Source: Pseudomonas silesiensis (GTDB taxonomy: Bacteria; Pseudomonadota; Gammaproteobacteria; Pseudomonadales; Pseudomonadaceae). Taken from it: a DNA stretch of 64,000 nt. Position 1 is the first letter of the stretch. Each line of letters starts with the position of its first letter. Below are positions 1 to 9,199 of this stretch, piece by piece. Where the stretch lies: assembly GCF_001661075.1 (NCBI RefSeq), contig NZ_CP014870.1, positions 4,918,501 through 4,982,500 of the forward strand. Reading direction: 5' to 3'. The position numbers and the translations under genes were made by a program. The notes below the pieces were generated by a model that saw only the letters and a list, made by a program, of their open reading frames with translations, searched no databases and had not been told where the DNA came from.

Positions 1-1360
1 CGAAACCGACGGCGTCCTGCACCAGACGGGTGAAGCGCGACAACTCATCGGCGGTCCATGGCGCACGGCTGGTTTCGCCGTTGGCCGGGTTGATCCTGAC
101 CTGATCGTCCACCACCACCGACACCGACAGGCGATTCAAACGGCCCTGCTGCTGTTTGGTGTGGCTGATGGAACGGTCGAGCTCGAAGTTTTTGGTGGAC
201 TGTGAACGCTTGTCCGCCGGGTACGGGGCGAGCATCGGCTGGCCGGTGGCCGGGTCCATGATTTGCTGACCGTTGGCGTCGAGCAGTGGCTGGCCAGGTT
301 GCACCATGCCGGCCGACGCGGTGCCGCCACCGGTGGTCGCCGGCGCGGAAGCCGGCGATGGCGGCTGGTTGCTCAGGGCACCCGGCACGCCTTGCGGGCC
401 ATTGCTGGTGGTGCGTTGTTCGTCCACCGATTGTTCGCTGCGCAACGCCGGCTGATCCGGGTTGAACTGCTCGGAGGTCGACTCGACGGCACTGAAATCC
501 ACGTCGGCCGAGACTTCGGCTTTGTAACGATCGTTGCCCAGCACCGGCTGCAGGATGTTGTGCACGCGCTGGGTGAGCATGCTTTCCATGCGGCGGCTGT
601 AGTCGAATTGCTTGCCGGCCATGGTCAGCTCGGAGTTTTCCGCCTGGTCCGACAACAGGTTGCCCTTCTGATCGACCACGGTGACCTGGGATTTGCTCAG
701 CTCAGGCACGCTGGTAGCGACCAGATTGATGATCGCCAGCACCTGGCCGGGCTCCAGGGAGCGGCCGGAATACAGCTCGATCAGCACCGATGCACTGGGC
801 TTGCGCTCATCGCGCACGAACACCGAGCTTTTCGGAATGGCCAGGTGCACCCGGGCACCCTTGACGTTGTTCAGGCTGGAGATGGTCCGCGCCAGTTCGC
901 CTTCAAGGCCGCGCCGATAGCGGGTCGCTTCCATGAACTGGCTCGTGCCCAGGCCCTGGTCCTTGTCGAGGATTTCAAAACCGATATTGCCGTCGCTGGG
1001 AGTGACACCAGCGCCCGCGAGCTTGAGGCGCGCGCGGGACAGGTCTTCGGCCTTGACCAGCAAGGCGCCGGAATTGGGTTCGACGGAGTAGGCAATATCG
1101 GCGGCCGCGAGGGTATCCATGACCTGCTTGGCGTCCATCCCGGCGAGGCTGCCGTACAGCGGCCGGTAGTCCGGTTGCTGGGACCACAACACCACGGCAA
1201 AGCCAATCGCCACGCTCGCCGCCAGACCGACCAACAGGCCCACCTGACGCAGCATGGTCATCTCGGAGAGATTTTCCAGAAAGGACAAACCGAACAGCGG
1301 CGGTTTGCCGCCTGCCGGAGTGGCCCTGGCCGGAACGTTATCAGCGCCTGGTTCTGCCAT
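1..1360 (-). CDS. fliF: Flagellar MS-ring protein FliF (5' part, runs off left edge)
   Basis: FliF forms the inner-membrane MS ring on which the flagellar rotor and export gate are built. Translating the minus strand from ATG at 1360 gives a protein starting MAEPGADNVP. One hydrophobic segment lies at about residues 38-58, followed by the conserved periplasmic ring-building region with YRPLYGSL, EATRYRRGLEGELARTI and VKGARVHLAIP, all typical of FliF. About 453 codons are in the window; the second membrane segment and the FliG-binding C-terminus are outside. It starts 16 bases after the fliE stop, so it is cotranscribed with fliE. Confidence 0.95.
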   Translation of the reverse strand, partial: MAEPGADNVPARATPAGGKPPLFGLSFLENLSEMTMLRQVGLLVGLAASVAIGFAVVLWSQQPDYRPLYGSLAGMDAKQVMDTLAAADIAYSVEPNSGALLVKAEDLSRARLKLAGAGVTPSDGNIGFEILDKDQGLGTSQFMEATRYRRGLEGELARTISSLNNVKGARVHLAIPKSSVFVRDERKPSASVLIELYSGRSLEPGQVLAIINLVATSVPELSKSQVTVVDQKGNLLSDQAENSELTMAGKQFDYSRRMESMLTQRVHNILQPVLGNDRYKAEVSADVDFSAVESTSEQFNPDQPALRSEQSVDEQRTTSNGPQGVPGALSNQPPSPASAPATTGGGTASAGMVQPGQPLLDANGQQIMDPATGQPMLAPYPADKRSQSTKNFELDRSISHTKQQQGRLNRLSVSVVVDDQVRINPANGETSRAPWTADELSRFTRLVQDAVGF

Positions 1361-1376
1361 GACTCGCTATCGTCCT

Positions 1377-1706
1377 TTAAACCGGCATCTGCATGATGTC
1401 TTGGTAGGCCTGAACCAGCTTGTTACGGACTTGGGTGATCGCCTGGAAAGACACACCGGCTTTTTCCTTGGCAATCATCACGTCGGTCAAGTCGACACCG
1501 CTTTTGCCGATCTCGAACGCCGTGGACAACTGGCTGGAAGCCTGCTGGGTTTCATTCACTTTATTGACGGCCTGACCGAGCATGTCGGCAAAGCTGCTGC
1601 CCGGCAGTTGCGGGACGGCAGCCGTCGGTTTCGGCGCAGACATGGCGTCCATTTGCATGGCCCGCATATCCAGCATCAACCGATTGAATTCAATACCTTG
1701 GCTCAT
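1377..1706 (-). CDS. fliE: Flagellar hook-basal body junction protein FliE
   Basis: FliE is the small adaptor (109 residues here, usual size) joining the MS ring to the rod. The C-terminal half contains the conserved stretch [20 protein letters not shown] and ends [13 protein letters not shown], as in the family. It is first in a fliE-fliF transcript, with a near-perfect sigma-54 promoter about 60 bases upstream on the minus strand. The neighbouring fleSR genes are known in Pseudomonas to activate this class of promoter. Confidence 0.96.
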   Translation of the reverse strand: MSQGIEFNRLMLDMRAMQMDAMSAPKPTAAVPQLPGSSFADMLGQAVNKVNETQQASSQLSTAFEIGKSGVDLTDVMIAKEKAGVSFQAITQVRNKLVQAYQDIMQMPV

Positions 1707-1767
1707 CGTCTACTCTCTCTGGCGACCCGCAATTTTTTGACGCTCACTCGGCGGGTAGTCAGGTGTT

Positions 1768-1783
1768 AGCAACAAGGGTGCCA
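1768..1783 (-). promoter_or_regulatory. Sigma-54 (-24/-12) promoter of fliE-fliF
   Basis: On the minus strand the sequence reads TGGCAC-CCTTG-TTGCT, an exact match to the sigma-54 consensus TGGCAC-N5-TTGCW with correct spacing. It lies 62 bases before the fliE start, and FliE belongs to the RpoN-dependent flagellar class in Pseudomonas. Confidence 0.88.
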
Positions 1784-1826
1784 GCTCCATGGCCCTGAAA
1801 AACAAAAGCCCCGAACGCTGATCGCG

Positions 1827-1941
1827 CCCCCTGTAGGAGCGAGCGGTGCGACGATTCGACTTGCCCGCGAAGAACGATGACGCGCAATGCCTGAAAAACC
1901 GCGGTGTCTGTTTCGCGGGCAAGCCTCGCTCCTACAGGGGG
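1827..1941. repeat. REPIN-type inverted repeat, extended left arm
   Basis: Two inverted arms CTGTAGGAGCGAG and CTCGCTCCTACAG flank about 85 bases. The left arm carries the extension GGTGCGACGATTCGACTTGC, also seen at 20733, 41249 and 45635. It lies between fliE and the 3' end of fleR. Confidence 0.85.
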
Positions 1942-1966
1942 TTGTGTTGCGGCAGGATTGGGTGAA

Positions 1967-3361
1967 TCAGGTCGCGAACAGACAGGCTTCCACATCCATC
2001 CCCGCATCGCGCATCTGCGCCAGCTTGTAACGCAAGGTGCGCGGACTGATGCCCAGGCGTTCGGCGGCTTCCTTGCGACGGCCACGCTCGGCGCGCAGGG
2101 TGTCGATGATCATCTGGAACTCACGGCGCCGCAGATCATCGCCCAAGCCCCCGGCGGATTCCGCTTCGACCTCCGGCGCGCGCACCGCGACAGGCGCCAG
2201 GGCCGGCAACGGCGCACAGGCCACCGGCCCGGCCAGGCAGAAATCCTGAGGCTGAATCAACCCGCCCTGCTGCAAAATCAGCGCCCGCTGAATCGCGTTA
2301 TCCAGCTCGCGCACGTTGCCGGGCCATGGATAACCGATCAGGCACGCCTGCGCCTCGGGCGACAGGCGGGCCGCGGCATGCTTCATCTTGTGAACGTGCT
2401 TTGCCAGCAACCGCTCGGCCAGCGGCAGGATATCCGCCGTGCGCTCGCGCAACGGACGCCAGGCCAGCGGAAACACCGACAGCCGATAAAACAGGTCTTC
2501 CCGAAACCGCCCCGCCGCCACTTCAGCGGCCAGGTCACGGTTGGTGGTGGCAACCACGCGAATGTCGAGAATGATCGGCTTGCGCGCACCGACCCGCTCG
2601 ACCTCCCGCTCCTGCAACACGCGCAGCAGCTTGGCCTGCAGGCCCAGGGGCATTTCGGAAATTTCGTCGAGCAGGATGGTCCCGCCGTCCGCCTGTTCGA
2701 ACTTGCCGGCCTGCGCCGCGATGGCACCGGTGAACGAGCCCTTCTCGTGACCGAACAGCGTGGCCTCGAGCATGTTGTCCGGAATGGCGGCGCAGTTGAT
2801 CGCAATGAACGGCTGACTGGCGCGATGGGAGTGCTGGTGGATGTACCGCGCCAGCACTTCCTTGCCGGTCCCGGACTCACCGGAGATCAGCACCGTGGAA
2901 TCACTGCGCGCGACCCGCGCCGCCAGTTCCAGCAATTGCGCACTGGCCGGCTCGAACGCTATCGGCCCCTCGCCTTCGCTCGCACCAAGACTGCCAAGCG
3001 CATGCCGCGCGACCAGATCCAGCAAGGTCTTGGGCTCGAACGGCTTTACCAGGTAATCCGCCGCGCCTTGACGCATCGCATCGACCGCCCGCTCCACCGC
3101 GCCGTGAGCCGTCATCAGCAACACCGGCAATTGCGGCTGACGCGCCCGCAGCAATCCGAGCAGTTGATGGCCATCCATGCCCGGCATGTTGACGTCGCTG
3201 AGCACCAGGTTGAACGCCTCGACACTGACGGCAGCCAACGCCTCCTCTGCCGAACCGACCGCGGTGTAGGCGTGACCGCCGAGCAGCAGCGTATCCGCCA
3301 AGGCTTCGCGCAAGGCACGGTCGTCCTCGACCAGCAACACCTTGATCGCCACGTTGTTCAT
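1967..3361 (-). CDS. fleR: Sigma-54-dependent flagellar response regulator FleR
   Basis: FleR is the response regulator of the FleS-FleR pair and activates middle flagellar genes with RpoN. Its 464 residues show a receiver domain (acceptor Asp56 in SDVNMPGMDG, Lys106), an AAA+ domain with Walker A GESGTGKE at 161-168, the sigma-54 contact loop as GSFTGA (208-213, Ser for the usual Ala), Walker B LLDE near 230-233, and a C-terminal Fis-type helix-turn-helix (AAERLGISPRTLRYKL). It overlaps the fleS stop by 4 bases, so translation is probably coupled. Family and context agree. Confidence 0.96.
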   Translation of the reverse strand: MNNVAIKVLLVEDDRALREALADTLLLGGHAYTAVGSAEEALAAVSVEAFNLVLSDVNMPGMDGHQLLGLLRARQPQLPVLLMTAHGAVERAVDAMRQGAADYLVKPFEPKTLLDLVARHALGSLGASEGEGPIAFEPASAQLLELAARVARSDSTVLISGESGTGKEVLARYIHQHSHRASQPFIAINCAAIPDNMLEATLFGHEKGSFTGAIAAQAGKFEQADGGTILLDEISEMPLGLQAKLLRVLQEREVERVGARKPIILDIRVVATTNRDLAAEVAAGRFREDLFYRLSVFPLAWRPLRERTADILPLAERLLAKHVHKMKHAAARLSPEAQACLIGYPWPGNVRELDNAIQRALILQQGGLIQPQDFCLAGPVACAPLPALAPVAVRAPEVEAESAGGLGDDLRRREFQMIIDTLRAERGRRKEAAERLGISPRTLRYKLAQMRDAGMDVEACLFAT

Positions 3362-4578
3362 TGCGCCCCCTGAACGCTGGGCTTGTCCGCCGAAAAAAGC
3401 GGCAGGCTCACCAGCGCGCAGGTGCCGCGACCCAACCGCGAGCGCAGCTGCAATTGACCCTGATGGGCCCGCGCCACCGCCTTGACTACGGTCAGGCCGA
3501 GGCCGGTGCCGGTGGTCTTGGTAGTGAAAAACGGCTCGCCCAGGCGGGCCAGCACCTGGCTGTCGATGCCACTGCCGCTGTCACTGACCGCGACGCGCAA
3601 GCTGTCGTCGCGGGTATAGAGATGGACCTTCAAACGCACATCACCGGCACTGGCCTGAATCGCGTTTTCAATGAGGTTCAGGAGCGCGCCGACCAGGGTG
3701 TCGCGATTGCACAGCAGCTCGCCCGCATGGCTGTCGCACTGCCAGCGGATGGGCACATCCTGCACCTGGGTCAGCGCTGCCGCCTGCAGCGCCTGCAAGA
3801 GCATTTTCGGGGTGATGCGATCGGTCAGCGGCAGCTCGCCGCGGGCGAACACCAGCATGTCGCGCACTTGATGCTCGAGCTCATGCAAACGTTCCTTGAG
3901 GCGGCCGGCAAACCGTTGCTGGGTCTCGACCGGCAGCGCTTGCTCAGTCAAATGACTGGCATAGAGCAAGGCCGCGGACAAGGGCGTGCGAATCTGATGG
4001 GCCAGCGAGGCGACCATGCGCCCCAGGGATGACAGACGCTCATGGCGCGCCAGTTGATCCTGCAGGTGTCGGGTTTCAGTCAGGTCGTTGAGCAACACCA
4101 ACTGGCCCGGCTCGGCATCCAGCGAACGGGTGGCGATCGACAGGCGCCGGCCATCCTTGAGGGACACTTCATGGCCATCGTCCTCCCGGGGCGCGAAGCA
4201 CCGGGCAATGACCTGCCGCCACAACTCGCCTTCGAGGGGCAGCCCCAATAGCTCACAGGCCGCGGGATTGGCCTCGCGCACGATGCCCTGGGCATCGATG
4301 ACGATCACGCCACCGGGCAACAGATCAAGGAGGTTTTGCAGGCGGTTGGCCAGGCGTTCTTTTTCCGCCAGTTCCTGCATGCGCTGGGCGCTGACCACTT
4401 CCAGCTCACCCTTGAGCTCGGTGACCCGGGCTTCGAGCAGGCTGTAGGAGTCGGTCAATTGGCTCGACATCTGGTTGAACACGGCAAACGACTGCTCAAG
4501 GCCAAGCCGGCTGGCCTGCTCTGCGGACGGGTACCCCGAAGCGTCAGGGACAGGAGAGATCTGGGCGGCTTGGGGCAT
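3358..4578 (-). CDS. fleS: Flagellar sensor histidine kinase FleS
   Basis: FleS phosphorylates FleR. The 406-residue protein has no evident membrane segment and is predicted cytoplasmic. It has an N-terminal coiled coil, a PAS domain (about 80-170), a HisKA segment with the phospho-acceptor His194 in SLAHQIRTPLS, and a HATPase_c domain with N box NLIENAIQAS and G boxes DSGSGID and GTGLGL. It is the first gene of fleS-fleR, transcribed from a good sigma-54 promoter upstream. Confidence 0.95.
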   Translation of the reverse strand: MPQAAQISPVPDASGYPSAEQASRLGLEQSFAVFNQMSSQLTDSYSLLEARVTELKGELEVVSAQRMQELAEKERLANRLQNLLDLLPGGVIVIDAQGIVREANPAACELLGLPLEGELWRQVIARCFAPREDDGHEVSLKDGRRLSIATRSLDAEPGQLVLLNDLTETRHLQDQLARHERLSSLGRMVASLAHQIRTPLSAALLYASHLTEQALPVETQQRFAGRLKERLHELEHQVRDMLVFARGELPLTDRITPKMLLQALQAAALTQVQDVPIRWQCDSHAGELLCNRDTLVGALLNLIENAIQASAGDVRLKVHLYTRDDSLRVAVSDSGSGIDSQVLARLGEPFFTTKTTGTGLGLTVVKAVARAHQGQLQLRSRLGRGTCALVSLPLFSADKPSVQGAQ

Positions 4579-4634
4579 CGTGTGCTCACTCGCTGGGCTG
4601 GACCGTCAGATAAACGGAACGTTGCGAGAGCTAT

Positions 4635-4650
4635 AGCAATACCCGTGCCT
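4635..4650 (-). promoter_or_regulatory. Sigma-54 promoter of fleS-fleR
   Basis: The minus strand reads AGGCAC-GGGTA-TTGCT, ten of eleven consensus positions of TGGCAC-N5-TTGCW with correct spacing, 57 bases before the fleS start. In Pseudomonas fleSR is transcribed by RpoN with FleQ, whose gene is next upstream. Confidence 0.85.
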
Positions 4651-4664
4651 GAAAACACCGGAAA

Positions 4665-4780
4665 CTGTAGGAGCGAGCTTGCTCGCGAAAAACGCAAGGT
4701 CAACGCAGGCATCCTGGAAGAACGCGTTATCGTTAACGTCCATCGTCGGAACGCCGCCCGGAGCAAGCTCGCTCCTACAA
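4665..4780. repeat. REPIN-type inverted repeat, arm with CGTCGGAACG extension
   Basis: Arms CTGTAGGAGCGAGCTTGCTC and GAGCAAGCTCGCTCCTACA bracket about 75 bases. The right arm is preceded by CGTCGGAACGCCGCCCG, an extension also found at 31753 and, inverted, at 53668. It lies between fleQ and fleS, just upstream of the fleS promoter. Confidence 0.85.
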
Positions 4781-4798
4781 GGGGGGGCAGAACAGGCG

Positions 4799-6274
4799 TC
4801 AATCCTCCGCCTGTTCATCACCCTCACGCCGGCTCATGCCGTACTTGCGCATCTTCTCCACCAGGGTGGTGCGACGAATACGCAGGCGTTCCGCGGCGCG
4901 CGCGACGATGCCATTGGCATCATCCAGCGCCTGCTGAATCAGCCCCTGCTCCAGACCACCCAGGTAGTCCTTCAAGTCCAGGCCTTCCGGCGGCAGCAGC
5001 GCACTGGCACTGAAATCCGGGGCATGCCCGTTGATGGCCACCCGCTCTTCGAGATCACTGCGCAGGCTGTCGACCAGCTGCTCGTCTTCATCGTCGACAT
5101 AACGAAACTTCTTCGGCAACTCGACCACGCCAATCACCCCGTAGGGATGCATGATCGCCATGCGCTCCACCAGGTTGGCCAGCTCACGGACGTTGCCCGG
5201 CCAGCCGTGACGGCACAGCGACATGATCGCCGCGGAATTGAAACGGATCGAACCGCGCTTCTCGTGCTCCATGCGCGAGATCAACTCGTTCATCAGCAGC
5301 GGGATGTCTTCGACACGCTCGCGCAGCGGCGCCATTTCAATCGGGAATACGTTCAGGCGGTAATACAAGTCTTCACGGAACGAGCCGATCTCGATCATGC
5401 TTTCGAGATTCTTGTGGGTCGCCGCGATGATGCGCACATCGACGCTCTGGGTCTTGTTGCTGCCCACGCGCTCGAACGTGCGCTCCTGCAATACGCGCAA
5501 CAGCTTGACCTGCATCGGCAACGGCATGTCGCCGATTTCATCGAGGAACAGGGTGCCGCCGTTGGCCAGCTCGAAGCGCCCGGCCCGACTGGTGATCGCC
5601 CCGGTGAAGGCGCCCTTCTCATGCCCGAACAGTTCGCTTTCCAGCAATTCCGCCGGAATCGCCCCGCAATTGACCGGCACGAACGGCGCGTCACGCCGCT
5701 TGGAGTGGTAGTGCAGGTTGCGCGCGACCACTTCCTTGCCAGTACCGGACTCCCCGAGGATCAGCACACTGGCATCGGTGTCGGCAACCTGCTGCATCAT
5801 CTGCCGCACGTGCTGGATCGCCCGGCTGGTGCCGACCAGACTGCGGAAAAGATTCGGTTCGCGGTGTCGACCGCGCTCGCGCGCCTGGTCATACATCTCG
5901 CGATAGACCTGGGCACGGTGCAACGAGTCGAGCAATTTGCTGTAGCTGGGCGGCATTTCCAGGGTCGACAGCACCCGACGACGCAAGTCTTCGGGCAAGT
6001 CAACGGAAGAATTATCGCCCATTAACAACACCGGAAGGAACTCATCCCAGGTAGAGAGTGTCTTTAACAAGCCCAAAAGTGCACCAGGCGCATTGACCGT
6101 CCCGATGAGAACACAGATCACTTCACGACTTGATGACAACGAGCCGACAGCCTGCTGCCAGTCATGGCTGCCGCAGGGCAAATTTTCTTCACCAAGAAAA
6201 TTCAAAATCACCGCCAGATCCCGGCGGCGAACGCTATCGTCATCGATCAGCAGAATTTTGGTTTCACGCCACAT
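4799..6274 (-). CDS. fleQ: Master flagellar regulator FleQ
   Basis: FleQ activates flagellar genes with RpoN and, when bound to c-di-GMP, switches control of exopolysaccharide and adhesin genes. The 491-residue protein has an atypical receiver-like N-terminus without a clear phospho-acceptor Asp in the usual motif, the LFRS motif (142-145) that takes part in c-di-GMP binding in P. aeruginosa FleQ, Walker A GESGTGKE (174-181), GAFTGA (221-226), and a C-terminal Fis-type helix-turn-helix ([15 protein letters not shown]). It is a stand-alone gene with a 168-base upstream region. Confidence 0.97.
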   Translation of the reverse strand: MWRETKILLIDDDSVRRRDLAVILNFLGEENLPCGSHDWQQAVGSLSSSREVICVLIGTVNAPGALLGLLKTLSTWDEFLPVLLMGDNSSVDLPEDLRRRVLSTLEMPPSYSKLLDSLHRAQVYREMYDQARERGRHREPNLFRSLVGTSRAIQHVRQMMQQVADTDASVLILGESGTGKEVVARNLHYHSKRRDAPFVPVNCGAIPAELLESELFGHEKGAFTGAITSRAGRFELANGGTLFLDEIGDMPLPMQVKLLRVLQERTFERVGSNKTQSVDVRIIAATHKNLESMIEIGSFREDLYYRLNVFPIEMAPLRERVEDIPLLMNELISRMEHEKRGSIRFNSAAIMSLCRHGWPGNVRELANLVERMAIMHPYGVIGVVELPKKFRYVDDEDEQLVDSLRSDLEERVAINGHAPDFSASALLPPEGLDLKDYLGGLEQGLIQQALDDANGIVARAAERLRIRRTTLVEKMRKYGMSRREGDEQAED

Positions 6275-6443
6275 GCAATTGCAACTTCCCTAGTCAACTC
6301 GGTGCCCGAAATGAGTGGGCAAGCTAGACGCTCGCAGACCGAAAGGCCCGTAAACGCCTGAAATGTGCGAACAGCCACTAGTTAAGTCAAAAAACCGTGC
6401 ACAGTCAAATTTATGGCGCACTGCATTGTGGACTGCCGGTTTT

Positions 6444-6740
6444 TCAACCGAACAGATGGTAAACCTTTGCCGCGCTCTTCGCTTGGGTGATCTGGGACAT
6501 TTCGTCGACTATCGACTGGCGCTCGCCCGTCGTTACCTGTATCAGTTTCTGGTAAACCACCAGCAGGCTCTCCAACTTCTCCCGCACGGCGTTTTCGTCC
6601 ACCGGTGCTTCGCTGAGCACTTCATCGATGCAGACGCGGCACGTCTCGTCCAGCTTGCCAATCGCATCCCAATCCCGATCGCTCAAAGCGCTGATCAGGG
6701 CTTCGCGGGTATCGTCAATCCGTTGCAGTGCATGGCTCAT
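6444..6740 (-). CDS. fliT: FliT-like flagellar chaperone (FleP position)
   Basis: This 98-residue acidic helical protein starts MSHALQRIDDTREALISALS. Its size, charge and place directly after fliS match the protein called FliT in fluorescent pseudomonads, and FleP (PA1096) at the same place in P. aeruginosa. FliT binds the filament cap protein FliD in enterobacteria. Sequence conservation in this family is weak, so the identity rests partly on gene order fliD-fliS-this gene-fleQ. It lies 23 bases after fliS and is probably in the same transcript. Confidence 0.8.
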   Translation of the reverse strand: MSHALQRIDDTREALISALSDRDWDAIGKLDETCRVCIDEVLSEAPVDENAVREKLESLLVVYQKLIQVTTGERQSIVDEMSQITQAKSAAKVYHLFG

Positions 6741-6763
6741 GACATCATCCTCGGCCGCCAGGC

Positions 6764-7156
6764 CTATTCAGCTACACCAATCGCATCCCAGCCACTTTTG
6801 ACAGTGACCAGCAATCCCAATACCTCATCCATGATCGTGACGTCGTTCTTGACGTTGGCTTCCATCAAGCGATTGGTCATGTACACGTAGAGGCTTTCCA
6901 GTTGCTGCACGTACGCCGGGTCTTCGCTTTTCCCGGCATCCAGGCCGTCACGCAGTCCGATGATGATGTCGATCGCCTTACCCAGCATCAGGCCTTTTTC
7001 CGCGATATCACCCCGAGCCAGGGCGCCCTTGGCCTGGGCGATGCGATCCAGCCCGCCTTCCATCAGCATCTGCACCAGGCGATGGGGATTGGCTTCCGAG
7101 ATCTGCGCATGGGAATTGACCTTCTGGTATTGGCGAAGGGCTCTCATGGGATTCAT
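6764..7156 (-). CDS. fliS: Flagellin export chaperone FliS
   Basis: FliS binds the C-terminus of flagellin in the cytoplasm and prevents early polymerisation. The 130-residue sequence begins with the family pattern (ALRQYQKVNSHAQISEANPH, LVQMLMEGGLDRIAQAKGAL) and ends with helices containing LYVYMTNRLMEANVKND. It lies 152 bases after fliD. Confidence 0.96.
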   Translation of the reverse strand: MNPMRALRQYQKVNSHAQISEANPHRLVQMLMEGGLDRIAQAKGALARGDIAEKGLMLGKAIDIIIGLRDGLDAGKSEDPAYVQQLESLYVYMTNRLMEANVKNDVTIMDEVLGLLVTVKSGWDAIGVAE

Positions 7157-7308
7157 GTTTCTACCTCGTGACAGACAACAGCTTGAATAGGTGTGCTCTG
7201 ATCTTTATGTCGACTGGTCGACAGAAAACTTTAATGCCGGACTCAGCCCCGGGAAAAAGCCAGGCGCTGTTTTGACAGCATCCCCGGGGTTTTCAAGCCG
7301 GACCTGGA

Positions 7309-8694
7309 TCAGTCGTCTTTCGGATTGTTGAGCGCGTTGAGCGTGGTCATGATGCTGTCGCTTTGCGCACGCAGCCTGGCCACCAGGGAGTCCATGGCGT
7401 TGTACTTGGCCGACAGGCTGCTCTGCAACAGCGTCATGCGTTCATCCAGGGAGTCCTGCTGCTTTTTCAGGTCGTTCAAACTATCGCTCAGCGACTTCGT
7501 ACGCTCCGCCAACGTGCCGGTACTCGCCTTGGAATAACCGTCCGTGGCCGTCGTCAGGCGCGCCAGCAGGCCGGTCTTGCCATTGAAGATACTGCCGACG
7601 TCCGCCGAATTGGTGGTAATCGCCTTGTCCCATTTCTTGTCGTCAAGCGTCAGCAGGCCCGTCGTCGAATCGGTACTGATACCAAACTGCGCCAAGGATT
7701 TCAGGGTGCCTGTACCGGACATCGCGTTCAATTCATTGCGGATCGAACTCACCAGGGTACGCATCGACGCATCACCGGTCAGCGCGCCCGCTGTCGGCGT
7801 GCCATCGGCGTTCATGGTGACTTTGGTCTCCGCGCTGATCGCCTTCATCAGCGCGTTATAGGTATCGACAAAACCTTTGACCCCGGACTTCATCACCGTG
7901 TTGTTGGTGCTCACCGCAATCGTGGTTGCCGTCGGCTCGGTGGCACCCGCTGCCGTTGGCGAGACCGCTACCAGCTTGATGCTCACGCCACTGACCGCTT
8001 CGGCGATTGTGTTGGTCTTGGATTCCATCGCGATTCCGTCGATGGTGTACTTGGCGTTCTTTGGTATCTCGACCACGGTTGAGCCGGTATTGATGCCGGA
8101 GTCGCCCGACATGGTCAGGTCCGAACCGACCCCGCCATTGGTAGAGGTCAGGACTAGGCGCGAACCCGTGGAGTCACTCAGGATGTTGGCGCTCAACCCA
8201 GCCGTGGAAAATTGAGTGTTGATCGAATCCCGCACTTGTTGCAGCGTCGCCCCAGGGGGCACACTCAAGTCGTAGTTTTTGCCGGATTGCGTAATTGTCA
8301 ATGTGGTTGGGTTGGCGCTGGCATTAACCACCGACGAGGCACCACCGGTAAAGTTCCTGGTGGATAACTTAGAAGCGCTGGCCAACTGCGAGACCACTAA
8401 TCTGAAGGTGCCCGTGGAAGCGCCATTGCCCGCCGTCATCGTTGCGACTTTTTCGTCGGTCGAAGAACCCGTCAATCCAGTGAAGCTGCTTCCAGTACTC
8501 ATCGTCGTCAAGGCGCCACGGAAGGCATCCAGCGCCGCCTGGATCTTGCCGATAGACGATAGCGAGGTGGTTGCCTTGAGCGTCTGGGTGTTGATCTGTG
8601 CTTGCTTGGGCGCTTTTTCTGCGTCAACCAAGGACTTCACAATCGCTTGGGTATCGATGTTCGATCCAATACCGCTAACCGTTGAACCCGCCAT
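7309..8694 (-). CDS. fliD: Flagellar filament cap protein FliD
   Basis: FliD caps the growing filament and folds flagellin subunits at the tip. The 461-residue protein has the conserved N-terminal FliD domain (GSNIDTQAIVKSLVDAEKAP) and C-terminal domain with heptad-like helices (LDERMTLLQSSLSAKYNAMD, then MDSLVARLRAQSD); the centre is Ser/Thr/Gly-rich and variable. It lies between flaG and fliS. No sigma-54 site with correct spacing was found in the 82 bases before it, so it may be read from upstream. Confidence 0.96.
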   Translation of the reverse strand: MAGSTVSGIGSNIDTQAIVKSLVDAEKAPKQAQINTQTLKATTSLSSIGKIQAALDAFRGALTTMSTGSSFTGLTGSSTDEKVATMTAGNGASTGTFRLVVSQLASASKLSTRNFTGGASSVVNASANPTTLTITQSGKNYDLSVPPGATLQQVRDSINTQFSTAGLSANILSDSTGSRLVLTSTNGGVGSDLTMSGDSGINTGSTVVEIPKNAKYTIDGIAMESKTNTIAEAVSGVSIKLVAVSPTAAGATEPTATTIAVSTNNTVMKSGVKGFVDTYNALMKAISAETKVTMNADGTPTAGALTGDASMRTLVSSIRNELNAMSGTGTLKSLAQFGISTDSTTGLLTLDDKKWDKAITTNSADVGSIFNGKTGLLARLTTATDGYSKASTGTLAERTKSLSDSLNDLKKQQDSLDERMTLLQSSLSAKYNAMDSLVARLRAQSDSIMTTLNALNNPKDD

Positions 8695-8776
8695 CAGCTT
8701 TCTCCTAATCCATTGGCTGCCGCTTTCTTGACGAAGTGCGCCTTAAGCGCAGGACAGCAACAAAATTCATGCCAGC

Positions 8777-9130
8777 TCAGACTTTGTCATCAAGCAACAG
8801 ACTGCTGACTTGGCTCAGGCTTTGCGCCAGTTTCAATGCGGTTTCCGACGGAATCTGGCGAATCACCTCACCGCTATCGGTGGCAATGACCTTGACCACG
8901 ACCCGACCGCTGGAATCATCAATCGAAAAGTCCAGCTTGCGCTGGCTTGCTTGAACGAACTCGCGAATATCTGTGACGGCCTGTTCCAGTTCGTGACGCT
9001 TGGGTTCCGCCACGGGCTTTGCAATCGCTTCGACTCTGGGTTTGTCCGTCAGTTCGGCAGGTGCAGCCGGGCTTTGAGGTGCAAGCGTTGGATAAGACAA
9101 GTTCAACTTGATGTTCATATCCATGTCCAA
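8777..9130 (-). CDS. flaG: FlaG family flagellar protein
   Basis: FlaG is a small protein near flagellin that influences filament length in Pseudomonas and Vibrio. The 117-residue protein has a variable N-terminus and the conserved C-terminal FlaG domain with LDFSIDDSSGRVVVKVIAT and GEVIRQIPSETALKLAQSL. It lies between fliC and fliD, and the fliC terminator sits just before it. Confidence 0.93.
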   Translation of the reverse strand: MDMDMNIKLNLSYPTLAPQSPAAPAELTDKPRVEAIAKPVAEPKRHELEQAVTDIREFVQASQRKLDFSIDDSSGRVVVKVIATDSGEVIRQIPSETALKLAQSLSQVSSLLLDDKV

Positions 9131-9143
9131 CTCTCCTCATCAC

Positions 9144-9176
9144 GAAAAAAACGAAAGGGCACGTAAATGCGCCCTT
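9144..9176 (-). terminator. Rho-independent terminator after fliC
   Basis: On the minus strand, stem AAGGGC...GCCCTT with a loop of about ten bases is followed by a T-rich run. It sits 24 bases after the fliC stop and just before flaG, so the abundant flagellin message should mostly end here. Confidence 0.85.
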
Positions 9177-9199
9177 CCGTTAGCGACCAAGTGCCGTTA

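Noticed and set aside
263..1396. 377-codon plus-strand frame over fliF
   Set aside because: It mirrors FliF and has no ribosome site or recognisable protein.
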